Shown: positions 31,826 through 41,211, numbered from the stretch's first letter. The stretch is DNA of 64,000 bases from Pseudomonadota bacterium (GCA_023393475.1 JAEWLC010000053.1:124001-188000); one strand, 5' to 3'. Made by a program: numbers and translations. The notes: generated by a model from the letters alone, not told the origin.

Positions 31826-32635
31826 GGGCGCCTCGTGGCGGGCGAAGAACGCCTTCGCCTGCTGCCAGATCCCGCGATCCCACAGGTCGCCGTGATCGGC
31901 ACCCTGCTCGATCCAGAGCCCATCCGGATTGGGCACGAGCGTGTAGAGGCGCTCGCCATGCTGCACGCCGATCGTCCGGTCCGCGGTGCCGTGCGCGATG
32001 AACACCGGCTCGGCCACGTCCTTGATCCATTGGTCGACCGGATACTGGTCGAACATCAGGAGCCCCACCGGCAGGAACCAGTACCGATCCATGCCGACCG
32101 AGACGGCCGAGTCGAAAGGCGTCTCGAGCAGCAGCGCCTCCGCCTCGCGCTCCTTGGCAACCCAGGTGGCCGGCCCGGACCCCAGCGAGCGGCCCCAGAG
32201 CAGGATGGGAAACCCCTTCGCCTTGGCCCAGTCATAGGCCGCGAGGCCGTCGGCGAGAATGTTCTGCTCGCTGATCTCGCCCGGCGAGCCCGGGAAGCCG
32301 CGATAGTCGAACGCGACGAAGCCGTAGCCATCGGCAACGAAAGCCTCGTAGCGCTCGTGCTCGCGCGAAAAGCTCTGCGCATTGCCGCGGAAATAGATGA
32401 TCAGCGGCTTGCCCGCAGCCGGCGGCTGGTACCACGCGGCGAGCGCCGAGCCGTCGCTGGAGGGGATCGAGACCAGTTCGGCCTTGTCGAGCTTGGTCTC
32501 GCTCAGCTCGAACATGCGGCCGGAGCGATCATACTGGAAGTCGCGCTGGAACAGGTACATCGCGCCCAGCACCATGACGTAGGCGAGCGCCAGGACTGTA
32601 ACGATCCCGATCGCAACGCGCCTCACCCACCTCAT
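31823..32635 (-). CDS. membrane-anchored alpha/beta hydrolase
   Basis: This 270-residue protein has one N-terminal membrane helix (about residues 7-28) and an alpha/beta hydrolase domain like BEM46/ABHD13. The nucleophile Ser is in GRSLGSG, the acid in HGTADRTIG and the His in GADHGDLW. The substrate (ester, lipid or peptide) is unknown. It is 53 bases downstream of the DsbA-like gene on the same strand. Confidence 0.9.
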   Translation of the reverse strand: MRWVRRVAIGIVTVLALAYVMVLGAMYLFQRDFQYDRSGRMFELSETKLDKAELVSIPSSDGSALAAWYQPPAAGKPLIIYFRGNAQSFSREHERYEAFVADGYGFVAFDYRGFPGSPGEISEQNILADGLAAYDWAKAKGFPILLWGRSLGSGPATWVAKEREAEALLLETPFDSAVSVGMDRYWFLPVGLLMFDQYPVDQWIKDVAEPVFIAHGTADRTIGVQHGERLYTLVPNPDGLWIEQGADHGDLWDRGIWQQAKAFFARHEAP

Positions 32636-32688
32636 GGCAATCCTCCCGCTCAGCGATCAGATGCCACGCGGTGAATGGCGAGGCAATG

Positions 32689-33348
32689 TCAGCCCTGCGC
32701 TTCCTTGAGCTTCTCAGGATCGAGCGCATATTCGAACGCCCGCTCGAACACTTCCTGCGGCTGCGCGCCGGACAGGGCGAACTTGTTGTCGAACACGAAG
32801 AACGGCACGCCCTGGATGCCCTGCTGAGCCGCCGCTATTGCCAGCTCATGGGTGATGGCGAGTTCCCGCTCGTCGCGCACGGCTGCCAGCGCTTCCTCCC
32901 GCGTGAAGCCGTACTTCACCGCGATATCGGCCAGCACCTCGTCGTCGTTGATCAACTGGTGATCCATGAAATAGGCCCAGGCGATGGCGTTGGTGAGCGC
33001 GTGCTGGGTGCCCTTTGCCTTGGCGAGCCGCACCAGCGTGTGCCCCTTGCGCGTCGGGAAGGAACGGGGCTGCTTGCTGAGGTCGAGATCGATGCCGGAT
33101 TTCCGCGCTTCGCTCTCGACGCGCTCCCACATGTCCCTGGGATCGCGGCCATATTTCTCCCGCAGCATATCGGCGACGACCACGCCTTCCTCAGGGGTAT
33201 CGGGGCTGAGGTAGAACGGGTGATTCTCGACCTCCACCACGACGTCGGGCGGCAGCGCGGCTATTGCCTGGTCAAGCCGCTCGGAGCCGACGAGGCACCA
33301 GGGACAGACGGTATCGGTGAACAGGTCGACTTTGACGGTGCGGGCCAT
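32689..33348 (-). CDS. DsbA/FrnE-like oxidoreductase
   Basis: This 219-residue cytoplasmic protein has a thioredoxin-fold with inserted helical domain, typical of the FrnE/2-hydroxychromene isomerase-like DsbA group. The active site CPWC is near residue 16 (TDTVCPWCLVG) and the cis-Pro loop is GVPFFVFDNKFALSGAQP. The ATG at 33348 begins the first beta strand; the open frame to 33426 adds a non-conserved stretch. FrnE proteins act as cytoplasmic disulfide oxidoreductases or isomerases. Confidence 0.88.
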   Translation of the reverse strand: MARTVKVDLFTDTVCPWCLVGSERLDQAIAALPPDVVVEVENHPFYLSPDTPEEGVVVADMLREKYGRDPRDMWERVESEARKSGIDLDLSKQPRSFPTRKGHTLVRLAKAKGTQHALTNAIAWAYFMDHQLINDDEVLADIAVKYGFTREEALAAVRDERELAITHELAIAAAQQGIQGVPFFVFDNKFALSGAQPQEVFERAFEYALDPEKLKEAQG

Positions 33349-33442
33349 TGGAGATCTCGTATGGGGTCGCCCAAGCACATGGCTTGCCCGGCGCGGCTCT
33401 TCAAGCACGCACATGGAGGTAACCACCCCCGGGTGCTGAGGC

Positions 33443-34048
33443 TCAGCCCGTCTTCAGCAGCAGCCACAACGCCACGCCGACCAGCGCCACGGCGAACACC
33501 AGCGCGGCGCCACGGCGCAGCCGGGGCTGCGCAAATATCGGCTGCAGGGTCGCCGCCAGTAGCACGATGACGGCATGGATGAGAGTCGCGGCCGCGACAT
33601 AGACCGCGACCAGCACCGTCGTCTGGCCGAGCACCGGCCGTTCCGGCGCCACGAACCCCGGCAGTACGGCAATGAAGAACAGCGCCGCCTTGGGGTTCAG
33701 CAGGTTCGTGACGAGCCCGCGGCGGAAATAGGTGACGGCGCGGTCCGGCAGGTCCGTCGCATCGGCTTCCTGCTGCGCCTCGCGCCAGCCGTCATAGGCG
33801 AGCCAGACGAGATAGGCTGCGCCGGCCCAGCGCAGCGTCTGGTAGATGAACCGGTTCTCGAGGACCAGCGACCCGAGCCCGATTCCGACGAGCAGGGCCA
33901 GCCCGAGGGCAACCCCCAGCACGGCCATGAAGCCATCGCGGCGCCCGCGCGAAACCCCGACCAGCGCCAGGTAGGCCATGTTCGGCCCCGGCGTCAGCTC
34001 GATGGCGAGCGAAGTGAGAAAGAAGGCGAGGAGAGTCGCGCTGTCCAT
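33443..34048 (-). CDS. LysE/RhtB family translocator
   Basis: This 201-residue membrane protein has six predicted helices and the LysE/RhtB motif ELTPGPNMAYLALVGVSRGR near residues 17-36. Members export amino acids or their derivatives. It starts 11 bases after the pntB stop, so it may be cotranscribed with the transhydrogenase operon. Substrate unknown. Confidence 0.92.
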   Translation of the reverse strand: MDSATLLAFFLTSLAIELTPGPNMAYLALVGVSRGRRDGFMAVLGVALGLALLVGIGLGSLVLENRFIYQTLRWAGAAYLVWLAYDGWREAQQEADATDLPDRAVTYFRRGLVTNLLNPKAALFFIAVLPGFVAPERPVLGQTTVLVAVYVAAATLIHAVIVLLAATLQPIFAQPRLRRGAALVFAVALVGVALWLLLKTG

Positions 34049-34059
34049 CGCCCTCTCGA

Positions 34060-35466
34060 TTAGTGCCCCAGCGCCTTGACGATGTCCTCGGTCACCTTCT
34101 TGGCGTCGCCGAACAGCATCATGGTGTTGTCGCGGAAGAACAGCTCGTTCTGCACGCCGGCATAGCCAGCCGCCATGCCGCGCTTGATGAACAGCACCGT
34201 GCCCGCGTCCTCGACGTTCAGCACCGGCATGCCGTAGATCGGCGAGGTCTTGTCGGTCTTGGCCGCCGGGTTGGTTACGTCGTTGGCGCCGATGACGAAG
34301 GCGACATCGGTCTGCGCGAACTCGGAGTTGATGTCCTCGAGCTCGAACACTTCGTCATAGGGCACGTTCGCTTCGGCGAGCAGCACGTTCATGGGGCCGG
34401 GCATGCGGCCCGCCACGGGGTGGATGGCGTACTTGACCTCGACGCCCTCGGCCTTGAGCAGGTCCGCCATTTCGCGAAGCGCATGCTGGGCCTGGGCGAC
34501 AGCCATGCCGTAGCCGGGGACGATGATGACCTTGCCGGCATTCTTCATCATGAAGGCGGCGTCGTCTGACGAGCCCTGCTTGACCGGCCGCGTCTCTTCC
34601 TCACCCGCGCCACCGGCAGCGGCGTCGCCACCGAAGCCGCCGAGGATCACGGAGATGAAGCTGCGATTCATCGCCTTGCACATGATGTAGCTGAGTATGG
34701 CGCCCGACGAGCCCACCAGAGCGCCGGTGATGATCAGCGCCGTGTTGCCCAGCGTGAAGCCGATGCCCGCTGCCGCCCAGCCCGAGTAGGAGTTGAGCAT
34801 CGAGACGACCACCGGCATGTCGGCGCCGCCGATCGGGATGATCATCAGCCCGCCGAGAACGAGCGCCACGATGGTGATGGCCCAGAACCAGATCGGATCG
34901 ACGGTGACGGCAAACAGCCAGATCAGCACCACCAGCAGCAGACCGAGCGCGATGTGGATGAGATGGCGCGCCGGCAGGATGATCGGCTTGCCGCTCATGT
35001 TGCCGTTGAGCTTGGCGAAGGCGATGACCGAACCCGTGAAGGTGAAGGCGCCGATGGCAACGCCGAGGCTCATCTCGATGATGGCCTGTGCGTGGATATG
35101 GCCCGGCGTGCCGATGCCGAAGGCTTCGGGCGCGTAAAGCGCGGCCGCAGCGACGAACACCGCGGCAAGGCCGACCAGCGAGTGGAATGCGGCGACCAGC
35201 TGCGGCATATCGGTCATCTTCACCCGGCGGGCGAGGACGGCGCCGATGCCACCGCCGATGGCGAGGCCACCGATGATCAGGAGCCAGCTCAGCCAGTCGG
35301 AGACGCCGGCAACCAGCAGCGTGGTGACGATGGCGATGCCCATGCCGACCATGCCGAACAGGTTGCCCTGCCGAGAGGAAGCCGGGCTCGACAGCCCGCG
35401 CAGCGCCAGAATGAACAGCGCGCCGGAGACGAGGTAGAGGACGGCCGCGAGGCTTGCGTCGATCAT
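34060..35466 (-). CDS. pntB: NAD(P) transhydrogenase subunit beta
   Basis: This 468-residue subunit has eight or nine membrane helices (residues 1-260) and a C-terminal NADP(H)-binding domain III (about 290-468: VIIVPGYGMAVAQAQHALRE, then HPVAGRMPGPMNVLLAEA and IGANDVTNPAA). With PntAA and PntAB it couples proton entry to hydride transfer from NADH to NADP+. Its start overlaps pntAB by 4 bases (ATGA). Confidence 0.97.
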   Translation of the reverse strand: MIDASLAAVLYLVSGALFILALRGLSSPASSRQGNLFGMVGMGIAIVTTLLVAGVSDWLSWLLIIGGLAIGGGIGAVLARRVKMTDMPQLVAAFHSLVGLAAVFVAAAALYAPEAFGIGTPGHIHAQAIIEMSLGVAIGAFTFTGSVIAFAKLNGNMSGKPIILPARHLIHIALGLLLVVLIWLFAVTVDPIWFWAITIVALVLGGLMIIPIGGADMPVVVSMLNSYSGWAAAGIGFTLGNTALIITGALVGSSGAILSYIMCKAMNRSFISVILGGFGGDAAAGGAGEEETRPVKQGSSDDAAFMMKNAGKVIIVPGYGMAVAQAQHALREMADLLKAEGVEVKYAIHPVAGRMPGPMNVLLAEANVPYDEVFELEDINSEFAQTDVAFVIGANDVTNPAAKTDKTSPIYGMPVLNVEDAGTVLFIKRGMAAGYAGVQNELFFRDNTMMLFGDAKKVTEDIVKALGH

Positions 35467-35858
35467 TTAGTGGCTCCCGCCGCGGCCTTGGAGGGCGCTT
35501 CCTTCTTCTTGTACATCGCCAGCATGCGCTGGGTGACGAGGAAGCCGCCGAAGATGTTGACGCTCGCCAGGATCAGCGCGAGGAAGCCGAAGAGCTTCGA
35601 GATCCAGCTGCTGTCCGTGGTGAGCGAGACGCCCACTGCGAGGAGCGCGCCGACGACGATCACCGAAGAGATCGCGTTGGTCACGCTCATCAGCGGCGTA
35701 TGCAGCGCCGGGGTGACGCTCCAGACCACGAAATAGCCCACGAAGATCGCCAGGACGAAGATCGAGAGGCGGAAGACGAACGGATCGATCACGCCGCCCG
35801 TGGCGGCGCTGACCGCGGCCGTGATGGCGTCCGCGGTGTGTTCGGCGGTCTGTTCCAT
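35463..35858 (-). CDS. pntAB: NAD(P) transhydrogenase alpha subunit, membrane part
   Basis: This 131-residue protein corresponds to the membrane domain of the alpha subunit, split off as in Rhodospirillum. It has four hydrophobic segments, among them IFVLAIFVGYFVVWSVTPAL and the conserved LMSVTNAISSVIVVGAL. It starts immediately after the pntAA stop and overlaps pntB. Confidence 0.95.
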   Translation of the reverse strand: MEQTAEHTADAITAAVSAATGGVIDPFVFRLSIFVLAIFVGYFVVWSVTPALHTPLMSVTNAISSVIVVGALLAVGVSLTTDSSWISKLFGFLALILASVNIFGGFLVTQRMLAMYKKKEAPSKAAAGATK

Positions 35859-37247
35859 TTACTTCTTTCCCTTCGCAGCCGCCGGCTTCTTGGCCGAGGC
35901 AGGCTTGGTGGCGGCTGCAGGCTTTGCCGCAGGAGCAGCTGCCTTGGCGGCTGGTTTCTTCGCAGCGGGCTTCTTTGCCGCCGCGCCGGTCTTCGCCGGG
36001 GCGGCAGGAACAGCCTCTGCCTTTGGGGCCGCAGCCTTCTTCGGCGCTGCCGCCTTGCCGGTCGCGCCGGTCTTGGCGGGAGCAGCGGGCTTTGCCGCCG
36101 GCTTCTGCGCCGCGGGAGCAGCCTCGACCTTGATGTTGGGGTGAACGATCGCGCCGTCGCGCGTGAGGACGGTCGCCTTCACCAGCTCGTCGTCCCAGTT
36201 CACCGCGAGCTTCTTTTCCTTCTTGTCGATCAGCGTCTCGAGGAAGGACACGAGGTTGCGGGCGAACAGCTGGCTCGCCGAGGTGGCGAGACGCCCTGCG
36301 ACATTGACGTGCCCGATGATGGTCACGCCGTTGGCGGTGGTCGTGACGCTCCCTGGCTGGGTCAGCTCGACATTGCCGCCGCGTTCGGCCGCGAGATCGA
36401 CGATCACCGAGCCCGGCGCCATCGAGTCGACCATCGCCTTGGTCACCAGCTTCGGTGCCGGCCGGCCCGGGATCAGGGCCGTGGTGATGACGATGTCCTG
36501 TTTGGCGATATGCCCGGCGACCAGCTCGGCCTGCGCCGCCTGCTCGTCCTTGGTCAGCTCGCGGGCATAGCCGCCGCTGCCCGAGGCATCCTTCAGCGCA
36601 TCGGTCATGATGAACTTGCCACCCAGCGACGCCACCTGCTCGGCGGCGGCGGCGCGCACGTCCGTCGCGGTGACGACGGCGCCAAGGCGCTTGGCGGTCG
36701 CGATCGCCTGGAGGCCGGCGACGCCCGCGCCCATGACGAACACCTTGGCCGGGCGCACCGTGCCGGCAGCGGTCATCATCATCGGCATGGCGCGATCGAA
36801 GGCGCCCGCTGCGTCGATGACGGCCTGGTAGCCGGCAAGGTTGGCCTGCGAGGAGAGGATATCCATCACCTGCGCGCGGGTGATGCGCGGCATGAACTCC
36901 ATGGCCACGGCAGTGACGCCGGCCTTGGCCAGCGCGGCGATCTCGCCTTCGTTGCCGTAGGGGTCCATTGCGCCGATGACCAGCGCCCCGGGGTTCGCAC
37001 CGGCGACACTGGCCGCGCCGGGGCGGCGCACGGTCAGCACGATGTCGGCGCCCTTGATCGTCGCCGCGGCGGGACCAACGCTCGCACCCGCTGCCGCGTA
37101 CTCGGCATCGGGGAAGCGGGCCAGCGCCCCTGCCCCGGCCTCGACCGCGACTTCGGCACCCAGCGCAATCAGCTTGGTGACTGTCTCAGGGGTCGCTGCA
37201 ACCCGGGTCTCGCCCTCGGAGCGTTCCCGCAACACTGCAATTTTCAT
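35859..37247 (-). CDS. pntAA: NAD(P) transhydrogenase alpha subunit, NAD-binding part, with Lys/Ala/Pro tail
   Basis: This 462-residue protein contains domain I of the proton-translocating transhydrogenase in residues 1-372, with the NAD motif MGAGVAGLQAIATAKRLGA (172-190) and DVRAAAAEQVASLGG. After residue about 374 there is an unusual tail of about 88 residues made almost only of Ala, Lys and Pro, with repeats of the KKPAA and APAKTGA type. The usual subunit ends near 380. The tail resembles alphaproteobacterial histone H1-like C-termini. It is the first gene of the pnt operon. Confidence 0.95.
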   Translation of the reverse strand: MKIAVLRERSEGETRVAATPETVTKLIALGAEVAVEAGAGALARFPDAEYAAAGASVGPAAATIKGADIVLTVRRPGAASVAGANPGALVIGAMDPYGNEGEIAALAKAGVTAVAMEFMPRITRAQVMDILSSQANLAGYQAVIDAAGAFDRAMPMMMTAAGTVRPAKVFVMGAGVAGLQAIATAKRLGAVVTATDVRAAAAEQVASLGGKFIMTDALKDASGSGGYARELTKDEQAAQAELVAGHIAKQDIVITTALIPGRPAPKLVTKAMVDSMAPGSVIVDLAAERGGNVELTQPGSVTTTANGVTIIGHVNVAGRLATSASQLFARNLVSFLETLIDKKEKKLAVNWDDELVKATVLTRDGAIVHPNIKVEAAPAAQKPAAKPAAPAKTGATGKAAAPKKAAAPKAEAVPAAPAKTGAAAKKPAAKKPAAKAAAPAAKPAAATKPASAKKPAAAKGKK

Positions 37248-37295
37248 GAACGTCTCCGAAGACCCGGTCGCATCGGCCAGATCAGGCCGCTACAT

Positions 37296-37326
37296 GGAAA
37301 AATCCCGCCGTCAGGTGCGGCGGGAT
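37296..37326 (-). terminator. rho-independent terminator overlapping the end of the cytochrome subunit IV gene
   Basis: On the minus strand the hairpin ATCCCGCCG-CACCTGA-CGGCGGGAT (37326-37302) is followed by TTTTTCC. Its 5' arm lies within the last codons and stop of the subunit IV gene, just before pntAA. Confidence 0.75.
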
Positions 37327-37556
37327 CCGAGAACCAGTACGCCGAAGATCAGCACGGGAATGGCCAGCAGAAGCAGCGTTCCGATGATGGCGTTACCCGC
37401 TTCGATGAAGGCGTAGAGCGACAGCACGGTCAGTGCCAGCGAAACGATGGTCCACTTCCCGAAGGTGATGAAGCCGCGATAGGTCGCCTCGTGCATGGCA
37501 TAGTCCATGGCGGGGGGAATTTCGTCGGCATGCGCCGCTACAGGTTTCTTGGCCAT
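37311..37556 (-). CDS. aa3-type cytochrome c oxidase subunit IV
   Basis: This 81-residue protein has a short polar N-terminus with MDYAMHEATYRGFITFGKW, the hallmark of bacterial aa3 oxidase subunit IV, and two hydrophobic helices. The ATG at 37556 (MAKKPVAAHADEIPPAMDY) fits the family and has GAGGAC upstream; the open frame to 37697 is not conserved. No other cox gene is in the window, so this accessory subunit is encoded apart from the main cluster. Confidence 0.88.
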   Translation of the reverse strand: MAKKPVAAHADEIPPAMDYAMHEATYRGFITFGKWTIVSLALTVLSLYAFIEAGNAIIGTLLLLAIPVLIFGVLVLGSRRT

Positions 37557-37724
37557 CAGGTCCTCAGTCGATTTCGTCGATAGGTGGGCACCGATATGCG
37601 TGCAAGGCAGCGCGTTGCGCCGCGAACCGGAATACCCCTCGGGTGTTCTCATACTTCGCCACAATCCGCCGCACAAGCGCGCGCGGCGGATGGTCACTGG
37701 AACGGAAGTCTATTCGACTTCAGT

Positions 37725-39557
37725 TCAGGGTTGCGTCGCTTCGAGTTCGTTGATCAGCCGCTCGATCATCGAGAGCCCGAGGTCCCAGAACTTGGGGTCG
37801 CGGGCATCGAGCCCGAATGGCGCCAGCAGCTCCGAATGATGCTTGGAACCACCGGCCTTCAGCAGCTCGAAATAGCGCTCCGCAAAGCCATCGCTGGATT
37901 TCTCGTACTGCGCATAGAGCGAGTTCACGAGGCAATCGCCGAAGGCATAGGCGTAGACGTAGAACGGCGAGTGGATGAAGTGGGGGATATAGGCCCAGAA
38001 GATGTCGTAGCCGTCGTTGAGCTTGATCGCCGGCCCCAGGCTCTCGACGCCGATATCGAGCCAGATCTGGTTGAGGTCGGCCGTCGTCAGCTCACCTTCC
38101 TTGCGGCGCGTGTGGACCTCGCGCTCGAAAGTGTAGAACGCGATCTGCCGCACCACGGTGTTGAGCATGTCCTCGACCTTGCTCGACAGCATGGCGAAGC
38201 GCTGCTTGGGGTCCGTGGTCTTGGCCAGCATCGAGCGGAAGGTCAGCATCTCGCCGAAGACCGAAGCGGTCTCGGCCAGCGTCAGCGGCGTCGGCGCCAT
38301 CAGCGCGCCCTGCGGGCCGGCCAGCACCTGGTGGACTCCATGCCCGAGCTCATGGGCGAGCGTCATCACGTCCCGCGCTTTGCCGAGATAGTTGAGCATC
38401 AGGTACGGGTGGGCCGAGGGCACCGTGGGGTGGGCGAAGGCACCGGGTGACTTGCCGTCCTTGGTCGGGGCGTCGATCCAGCCCTTGGTGAAGAACGGCT
38501 GCGCGATCTCGACCAGCTGGGGCGAGAACGCCCCGTAGGCCTCGAGCACCGTGTCGGTCGCGGTCTTCCAGTCGTAGATGCGGTCGTCCGAAGTCGGCAG
38601 CGGCGCGTTGCGGTCCCAGGCGTTGAGCTGCTCCTTGCCGAACCACTTGGCCTTCATCGCGTAATAGCGGTGGGAAAGCCGCGGATAGGCGGCGCGCACC
38701 GCGGTCTGCAGCGCATCGACCACTTCGCGCTCCACCGAGTTCTCGAGGTGGCGGCTGTCGGCGATGTCCTTGAAGCCATGCCAGCGGTCGGCGATTTCCT
38801 TGTCCTTGGCGAGGACGTTGGTGATGTGCGTGAACAGCCGCTCGTTGCCATGCAGCGTCTTCGAGATGGCATGGAACGCCGCCGCGCGCTTCTTCTCGTC
38901 GCGGTCGGAGAGGAAGTTGAGGGTCGATTCGAGGTTCAGCTCCTCGCCGTCGACCTCGAACTTCAGGCCCGCCGTGGTCTCGTCGAACAGCCGGTTCCAG
39001 GCCCCTGCCCCGGTCACCGATTTCTCGTGGAACAGTTCCTCGATCCTGTCGTCGAGCTGGTACGGCTTGGCCTTGCGCAGCTCGGAGAACCACGGCCGGT
39101 AACGGCCAAGCTCGGCGCTGCCGTCGAGCGCCGCTTCAAGCACGCCCTCGTCGATGCGGTTGAGCTCGAGCCCGAAGAAGATGAGCCCGGTCGAAAGGTC
39201 GGTGAGCGCCTGGCTGAGATCGCCGAGGAACTTCACCTTGTCCCCGTCCTGCGTGTTCCGCACATATTGCAGGAAGGCATAGGACCCGAGCTTGCCGGAG
39301 AGGTCGCTCAGCGCCTCGTAGCGCTGGATCGGCTCGATCAGCTTGCCGGCTTTCGTCAGCTCCTCAAGCTTGCCCTTGTAGTCGTTCTCGAACGCCTTCG
39401 CCTCGGCCTTCGCCTTGGCGAGATCGAGCTTCAGCGCGTTGGAATCGTTGCCCGGATAGAGGTCGTCGAGATTCCAGACCGGCAGCTTGCCCAGCTCGTT
39501 ATGGCCCTTCTGCGCGGTCGCCTCGGGGGCGCGGGTCAACTCGGTCTTCACTTGCAT
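37725..39557 (-). CDS. pepF: M3 family oligoendopeptidase F
   Basis: This protein of about 610 residues is a full-length M3B zinc metallopeptidase that cuts short peptides in the cytoplasm. The zinc motif is in MTLAHELGHGVHQVLAG (about residue 398), with the downstream Glu in TLAETASVFGEML. Three start choices lie close together: GTG 39560, ATG 39557 and GTG 39551, the last having GAGG at the best distance (8 bases). A perfect CtrA box is about 75 bases upstream, shared with the divergent response-regulator gene. Confidence 0.95.
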   Translation of the reverse strand: MQVKTELTRAPEATAQKGHNELGKLPVWNLDDLYPGNDSNALKLDLAKAKAEAKAFENDYKGKLEELTKAGKLIEPIQRYEALSDLSGKLGSYAFLQYVRNTQDGDKVKFLGDLSQALTDLSTGLIFFGLELNRIDEGVLEAALDGSAELGRYRPWFSELRKAKPYQLDDRIEELFHEKSVTGAGAWNRLFDETTAGLKFEVDGEELNLESTLNFLSDRDEKKRAAAFHAISKTLHGNERLFTHITNVLAKDKEIADRWHGFKDIADSRHLENSVEREVVDALQTAVRAAYPRLSHRYYAMKAKWFGKEQLNAWDRNAPLPTSDDRIYDWKTATDTVLEAYGAFSPQLVEIAQPFFTKGWIDAPTKDGKSPGAFAHPTVPSAHPYLMLNYLGKARDVMTLAHELGHGVHQVLAGPQGALMAPTPLTLAETASVFGEMLTFRSMLAKTTDPKQRFAMLSSKVEDMLNTVVRQIAFYTFEREVHTRRKEGELTTADLNQIWLDIGVESLGPAIKLNDGYDIFWAYIPHFIHSPFYVYAYAFGDCLVNSLYAQYEKSSDGFAERYFELLKAGGSKHHSELLAPFGLDARDPKFWDLGLSMIERLINELEATQP

Positions 39558-39632
39558 CACCTCGGAAATCTGGAGCGCGCGACATTAGCCAGCGCACCCG
39601 GTGATGGGAAGCGCCGGAACAAATCGTTAGCC

Positions 39633-39647
39633 TTAATCGGCTCTTAA
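39633..39647. promoter_or_regulatory. CtrA-binding site (TTAA-N7-TTAA)
   Basis: TTAA (39633-39636), 7 bases (TCGGCTC), TTAA (39644-39647): a perfect match to the CtrA consensus. It is in the 172-base divergent region between pepF and the sigma-54 response-regulator gene, 86 bases from the latter's start. Confidence 0.65.
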
Positions 39648-39732
39648 CCCGCCGATTTCATCCTGCATCAAAACGGCACAGCGCGATTCGCCACGACGGC
39701 GTTCCGCGCAACGACAGAGTCTTGGAGGACCA

Positions 39733-41211
39733 GTGACGCGCGTTCTGATCGTCGACGATGACCCGGTACAGCTGCGACTGACTTCCGAAGTGGCGAACCG
39801 TGCGGGCTTCGCCGCGGTCACCGCCACCGGTGGCCGCCAGGCGCTCGACCTGCTGCGGGCCGATCCCGGCATCGGCGCCATGGTGCTGGACCTCGTGATG
39901 CCCGATCTCGACGGCATGGCGGTGCTTGAGGCGATGCGCCGCGAGGGGATCGCCACCCCGGTGATCGTCCAGACCGGCCACTCTTCGCTCGAAACCGTCG
40001 TCTCCGCCATGCGCCAGGGCGCCTCGGACTATTTCGTCAAGCCGGTGGCGCCGGAACGGATGATCGTTTCGCTGCGCAACGCGCTGAAGCTCTCCGAGCT
40101 CGAAACGCTCGTCCGCACCGATCGCAACCGTCTCAACGGCACGCTCGCGCTCACCGATATCGTCACCCGCTCGCCGAGCATGGACCGCGTGCTGACGCTC
40201 TGCGCCAAGGCGGCAAAGTCGCCCATTCCGGTGATGATCGAAGGCGAGGCGGGCGTCGGCAAGGAGCTGGTAGCCCGCGTCATCCAGGGCTCGGGGGACC
40301 GCGCCGGAAAACCCTTCGTCGTCGTCAACTGCGGCGCCATCCCCACCAAAGAGATCGAGTCGACCCTCTTCGGCCACCGCAAGGGCGCCTTCACCGGCGC
40401 GACCGCCGACGAGCCGGGCAAGTTCCTCGACGCTAATGGCGGCACCATCTTCCTCGATGAAGTCGGCGAGCTGCCGCTCGAGACCCAGGTCAAGCTATTG
40501 CGCGTGATCCAGGAAGGCGAGATCGAGCCGCTCGGCGCCGATCGGCCGGTGCGCGTCAATGTCCGCATCATCTCGGCCACCAACCGGCGCCTGTTGAACC
40601 TCACCAAGGCCGGCCAGTTCCGCGAGGATCTCTACTACCGGTTGAACGTCTTCCCGATCTACGTGCCGCCCCTGCGCGATCGCGCCGAAGACATCGCCGT
40701 CCTCGTCGATCACTTCGTCGCCCGCCTCGCCGCCGAAGCCGGCAAGCGCGTCATCGGCATTTCCGAGCCGGCCCTGGCGATGCTCAAGACCTACAATTGG
40801 CCAGGCAACGTCCGGCAGCTCGAGAACGCCGTCTATCGCGCCGTGGTGCTCAGCGACGGGGCCTATCTCGAAACCGCCGATTTCCCGCAGATCGTTGCGC
40901 TCGGCTCGGGCCGCGAGGAAGCGGCACGGCTCGCCAGGGCTGCCCCTTCAGCCCCCGTTCACATTGACGATGCGAGCGTGCCGCTGCGTGAGATTGCGGG
41001 GAAGGCTGCTGCACCGGACCGGTTCGTTGCCGAAGGCGGCGAAGTGGCGGCGCTGGCAGACGTGGAACGCGAACTGATCGGCTTCGCGTTGCGCCATTAC
41101 GGTTTCCGGATGTCGCGTGTGGCGCGGGCCCTCGGGATCGGCCGTTCTACCCTTTACCGCAAGCTGCGCGAGTACGGTCTCGACGAGGGGCTGGAGAGCG
41201 ACGCCGCCTGA
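39733..41211 (+). CDS. sigma-54-dependent response regulator (NtrC/TacA type)
   Basis: This 492-residue regulator has three domains. A receiver covers residues 1-120 (acidic DDD at 8-10, phosphorylation site Asp53 in MVLDLVMPDLDG, Lys in YFVKPV). An AAA+ domain covers about 145-375 (Walker A-like GEAGVGKE at 171-178, sigma-54 contact GAFTGA at 218-223, Walker B TIFLDEVGELP). A Fis-type HTH lies at about 445-485 (RMSRVARALGIGRSTLYRKL). Start is GTG with GGAGG. No partner kinase is adjacent. Domain order and the CtrA box upstream recall Caulobacter TacA, but orthology is not shown. Confidence 0.92.
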   Translation: MTRVLIVDDDPVQLRLTSEVANRAGFAAVTATGGRQALDLLRADPGIGAMVLDLVMPDLDGMAVLEAMRREGIATPVIVQTGHSSLETVVSAMRQGASDYFVKPVAPERMIVSLRNALKLSELETLVRTDRNRLNGTLALTDIVTRSPSMDRVLTLCAKAAKSPIPVMIEGEAGVGKELVARVIQGSGDRAGKPFVVVNCGAIPTKEIESTLFGHRKGAFTGATADEPGKFLDANGGTIFLDEVGELPLETQVKLLRVIQEGEIEPLGADRPVRVNVRIISATNRRLLNLTKAGQFREDLYYRLNVFPIYVPPLRDRAEDIAVLVDHFVARLAAEAGKRVIGISEPALAMLKTYNWPGNVRQLENAVYRAVVLSDGAYLETADFPQIVALGSGREEAARLARAAPSAPVHIDDASVPLREIAGKAAAPDRFVAEGGEVAALADVERELIGFALRHYGFRMSRVARALGIGRSTLYRKLREYGLDEGLESDAA

